Shown here: positions 7,279 to 9,247 of the stretch, piece by piece
How positions within the stretch are numbered: the first letter of the stretch is position 1
Layout: the number at the start of each line of letters is the position of its first letter
From: an uncultured beta proteobacterium
Lineage (GTDB): Bacteria > Pseudomonadota > Gammaproteobacteria > Burkholderiales > Burkholderiaceae_C
Direction of reading: 5' to 3'
NCBI GenBank assembly: GCA_903958915.1
Contig: CAJBVC010000741.1
Coordinates: forward strand, 1 to 9,247
Length of the DNA: 9,247 nucleotides
Translations under genes and position numbers: made by a program
The notes under the pieces: model-generated
What the model saw: only the letters and a program-made list of their open reading frames with translations
Told to the model about the DNA's origin: nothing
Database searches by the model: none

Positions 7279-8604
7279 TCACCCTGATCGCAACTGAGCC
7301 ATGGCATGGGTAAAGATGCCAGCACTTGGCCAGTTCGATGCCAGATACAAGCGGATACGCCGAGTGTTGCGTGTCACCACCGCTGCAAGCTTGAGCAACT
7401 TCACGCGCAGCGTATCGACCTGAGCGTTGGCCAGTGCGGTTCCCTGTAGCGCCAAGGCGCGCAACCGCTCAATAAGCACATAGCCCAATGCTGCAAGCAG
7501 CACGCGCAGCTGATTGCTCTGGAAGTAGTGACAACTGGTGCGCGTGGCAAACAGTCCAACCTGAGCCTCCTTGATCCGATTCTCGGCTTCACCCCTCTGG
7601 CAGTACAGGTTGTCGTAGAGTTCTTGTGGCTCATCCGTGAGGTTGGTCACCACGTAGCGCGGGTTGTTGCCCTGCTCGCCGTACTCCAGGCGCGTAATCA
7701 CCCGACGCTCCTTGTTCCAGCTCTGTGCGCCATACATGAACTCGCCGATTTCGCGCTGCTTGCTGCCTGTGCGCTCGAATTCGTCCTTCATGGCAAGCTC
7801 AAGGTATTGGGTTATCCCTTGCAACTGCGCATTGCGTGCCAGTCCCACGATGTAGTGCAAACGTGCCCGCTCGCAGTAGTTGATGATTCTTTGGCGGCAA
7901 AACCCCGAGTCGCCACGAAACACGATGCGTACATCGGGCCAGACTTGACGCAGCCTTGTCACCAGCAGCTTCAAAATGGCAGCAGCATGTCTGGCCCCGT
8001 CAATGCGGCTGGGGCGCAAATAGGCACACAGCAACTGTTGACCGCAAAACACGTACAACGGGAGATAGCAATAACTGTCGTAGTACCCGTGAAAGAAGCG
8101 TCCCTCCTGCTGCCCATGCAGGGGGTTGTCCGTTGCATCAAAGTCCAGCACCAGTTCTTTGGGTGGCGTCTTGAAACTGGCGATGAACTGCTCCACCAGC
8201 ACTTCGTGGAGTTTGACCGCCGTCTGCCGACTCGCCCACTTCTCCAGGCGACACAGGGTCGGTGCACTGGACAATGCTTCATCCACACCAACGGCGGTTT
8301 GGACTGCCACATCCTGGCGTAGCGACTGGTGGTCGTTGAGATCTTCCCAGCCCTGGGCCAATGCATAAACACGTTGACGCAGCATGTCTACCACCCGGTG
8401 CTTGATCAGCGCTGGATCGCGTGGGTCAGCGATGCAGCGTGCCGCTGCATCCATCAGGCCGAGCTTTCTGTCCACCTCACCGAGCAACATGACTCCGCCA
8501 TCGCTGGTCATGCTGCCGCCGTCAAATCGGCCTTCTACAACACGCCGGCCAACTCGGCCAAATTCAATCTTCTGTGAGCCCAAATCTTCGGTACATTCTG
8601 GCAT
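7279..8604 (-). CDS. IS1380-family transposase
   Basis: This is a DDE transposase of 441 residues that carries out cut-and-paste movement of the surrounding element. The sequence is intact and of family length. The N-terminal part FDGGSMTSDGGVMLLGEVDRK (about 28-47) is typical of IS1380 transposases. Likely catalytic residues are the first Asp in LDFDATDNPLHG (D154 or D156, with D159 close by), D232 in FRGDSGFC, and the Glu in CQRGEAENRIKE (E339 or E341). A purine-rich AAAGGA ribosome site (complement of 8611-8616) lies six bases before the ATG. Since reading frame, terminal repeats and target duplication are all intact, the element is probably recent and may still be active. Confidence 0.95.
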   Translation of the reverse strand: MPECTEDLGSQKIEFGRVGRRVVEGRFDGGSMTSDGGVMLLGEVDRKLGLMDAAARCIADPRDPALIKHRVVDMLRQRVYALAQGWEDLNDHQSLRQDVAVQTAVGVDEALSSAPTLCRLEKWASRQTAVKLHEVLVEQFIASFKTPPKELVLDFDATDNPLHGQQEGRFFHGYYDSYCYLPLYVFCGQQLLCAYLRPSRIDGARHAAAILKLLVTRLRQVWPDVRIVFRGDSGFCRQRIINYCERARLHYIVGLARNAQLQGITQYLELAMKDEFERTGSKQREIGEFMYGAQSWNKERRVITRLEYGEQGNNPRYVVTNLTDEPQELYDNLYCQRGEAENRIKEAQVGLFATRTSCHYFQSNQLRVLLAALGYVLIERLRALALQGTALANAQVDTLRVKLLKLAAVVTRNTRRIRLYLASNWPSAGIFTHAMAQLRSG

Positions 8605-8677
8605 TGGCGGTCCTTTGTTGTATTGGCGTCAGATACCAATGACAACGTGCCTTCGGGCGGGACCGCCTACCTACTAC

Positions 8678-8692
8678 CGTGAAATATTCGGG
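8678..8692 (-). repeat. Right terminal inverted repeat of the IS
   Basis: Read on the minus strand this is CCCGAATATTTCACG, matching the left end at 12 of 15 positions. It lies 73 bp upstream of the transposase start, so this is the promoter-side end. Confidence 0.8.
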
Positions 8693-8696
8693 CTAG
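8693..8696. repeat. Right copy of target-site duplication (CTAG)
   Basis: This is the same CTAG as at 7078-7081, immediately outside the right terminal repeat. Confidence 0.75.
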
Positions 8697-8930
8697 AAGA
8701 ACCCGTCGCAGCGCTATTGGCTCTCCCAACGGTGCACTTACATAGTGGACCTGCGACGCGGGCAGGAAATCCAGGGTTTACACGGGGTTGGAAGCCTGTT
8801 CCCGGGGAGATACTTCGGCTCGGGCGGTCGAATGGCCTATCCGTCGGTTAACATTCCTGCACGACCAGAGCGTCGTGGGCGTTTCACTGGCTTGCTGATG
8901 TTCACTGGCACTATCCAATACGAGTAATCG
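8697..8930. other. Unassigned DNA between the IS and the cyclase gene
   Basis: These 234 bp have no gene I can support. Short open frames exist on both strands, but none has a recognisable motif or ribosome site. Removing the insertion sequence and one CTAG joins this stretch to the IS91-type relic; the joined frame reads DHCARRTRRSAIGS and stops at a TAG at 8754. Its similarity to the expected continuation of the transposase is too weak to call. The last 60 bp must serve as the upstream region of the cyclase gene, but no clear promoter is visible. Confidence 0.5.
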
Positions 8931-9247
8931 ATGACCACCGTCGTTTTTGCCGATCTAGTTGGCAGCACCGGTATGTATGGACGCCTCGGTGACGAGACGG
9001 CCTCGCGCTTTGTTACGCAATTGGTGGGTCTGTTGAGCAAGATTTTTGAACAGCACCACGGTCGTGTCGTCAAGGTTCTTGGGGATGGATTGTTCGTCAC
9101 CTTCGCCATTGAAGGTGAAGCACTTGCCGCCTGTATCCATGTGCAAAACCATTTGCATGACAACAGCATTCTTGCCGGCGGCAATGGTGCGCCGGTGGAA
9201 ATGCAAATCGGGATGGAATCTGGCGAGGTGGTGGAAATTGATGGTGA
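8931..9247 (+). CDS. Class III adenylate/guanylate cyclase domain protein (3' end outside window)
   Basis: The first 105 codons of a class III nucleotide cyclase homology domain are present; the gene runs off the right edge. VVFADLVGSTGMY (4-16) holds the first metal-binding Asp (D8). HHGRVVKVLGDGLFVTF (42-58) holds the second metal Asp (D52) and a Lys (K48) at the purine-recognition position. EMQIGMESGEVVEIDG matches the next conserved strand of the domain. The remaining specificity Asp/Thr and the transition-state Asn/Arg lie outside, so cAMP versus cGMP cannot be decided. The ATG at 8931 is the first possible start, because a TAA lies in frame two codons upstream (8925-8927). The ribosome site is weak (GAG at 8922-8924). 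The domain begins at residue 3, so any sensor or FHA domain would be C-terminal. Confidence 0.92.
   Translation, partial: MTTVVFADLVGSTGMYGRLGDETASRFVTQLVGLLSKIFEQHHGRVVKVLGDGLFVTFAIEGEALAACIHVQNHLHDNSILAGGNGAPVEMQIGMESGEVVEIDG

Larger units (their letters stand above)
7082..8692 (-). mobile_element. Complete IS1380-family insertion sequence, 1611 bp
   Basis: The element is bounded by imperfect terminal inverted repeats: CCTGCATGTTTCACG at the left and, read inward on the minus strand, CCCGAATATTTCACG at the right, 12 of 15 identical, both beginning with CC. CTAG flanks both ends as a 4-bp target duplication. Size, ends and duplication length agree with the IS1380 family. It encodes one intact transposase on the minus strand; 181 bp between the left repeat and the transposase stop, and 73 bp between the right repeat and its start, show no other gene. 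It has inserted into or at the edge of an IS91-type transposase relic. Confidence 0.88.

Noticed and set aside
7528..8322. Plus-strand open frame of 264 codons inside the IS
   Set aside because: It is antisense to the intact IS1380 transposase, with no recognisable domain.
8617..8645. Sigma-70-like promoter for the transposase on the minus strand (TTGTCA, 17-bp spacer, TACAAC)
   Set aside because: The hexamers are good, but the -10 abuts the AAAGGA ribosome site, so transcription would begin at or past it. The two signals conflict, and I cannot tell which is real.

Overview
The window looks like chromosomal DNA of a GC-rich betaproteobacterium, most likely Burkholderiales and probably Comamonadaceae. 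The basis is the codon usage, a P-Q-M tripartite TRAP transporter of the kind abundant in that order, and two short repeat types that I recall from comamonad genomes. No rRNA, tRNA or CRISPR array is visible. The genus-level guess is inference.

Layout. Positions 1-2224 (minus strand) hold a TRAP transporter operon in the order dctP, dctQ, dctM, with dctM running off the left edge. A 77-bp divergent intergenic region (2225-2301) separates it from a plus-strand gene for a single-chain ATP-dependent 5-oxoprolinase (2302-5988, HyuA+HyuB fusion). The solute-binding protein resembles the DctP subfamily that binds pyroglutamate (5-oxoproline). The simplest reading is therefore a scavenging locus: the TRAP system imports 5-oxoproline and the divergent enzyme opens it to L-glutamate. 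A FabG-like short-chain dehydrogenase follows at 6123-6869 after a 134-bp gap, and its link to the pathway is not established.

From 6870 to about 8930 the region is accessory. It holds a decayed fragment of an IS91-type transposase (about 6882-7077), interrupted by a complete IS1380-family insertion sequence (7082-8692, 1611 bp) with 15-bp imperfect terminal inverted repeats and a 4-bp CTAG target duplication. Next come about 230 bp of unassigned DNA, then the first 105 codons of a class III adenylate/guanylate cyclase (8931 to the right edge).

The most notable non-gene feature is a 39-bp palindromic GC-rich repeat sitting in frame inside the HyuB half of the 5-oxoprolinase. It adds exactly 13 codons just after the conserved HGGTHLPD motif. 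A second, weaker repeat-like block lies in the HyuA half. I see no convincing sign of a wholly new multi-gene system; the interest lies in the pyroglutamate locus, the repeat-invaded enzyme and the nested mobile-element junction.
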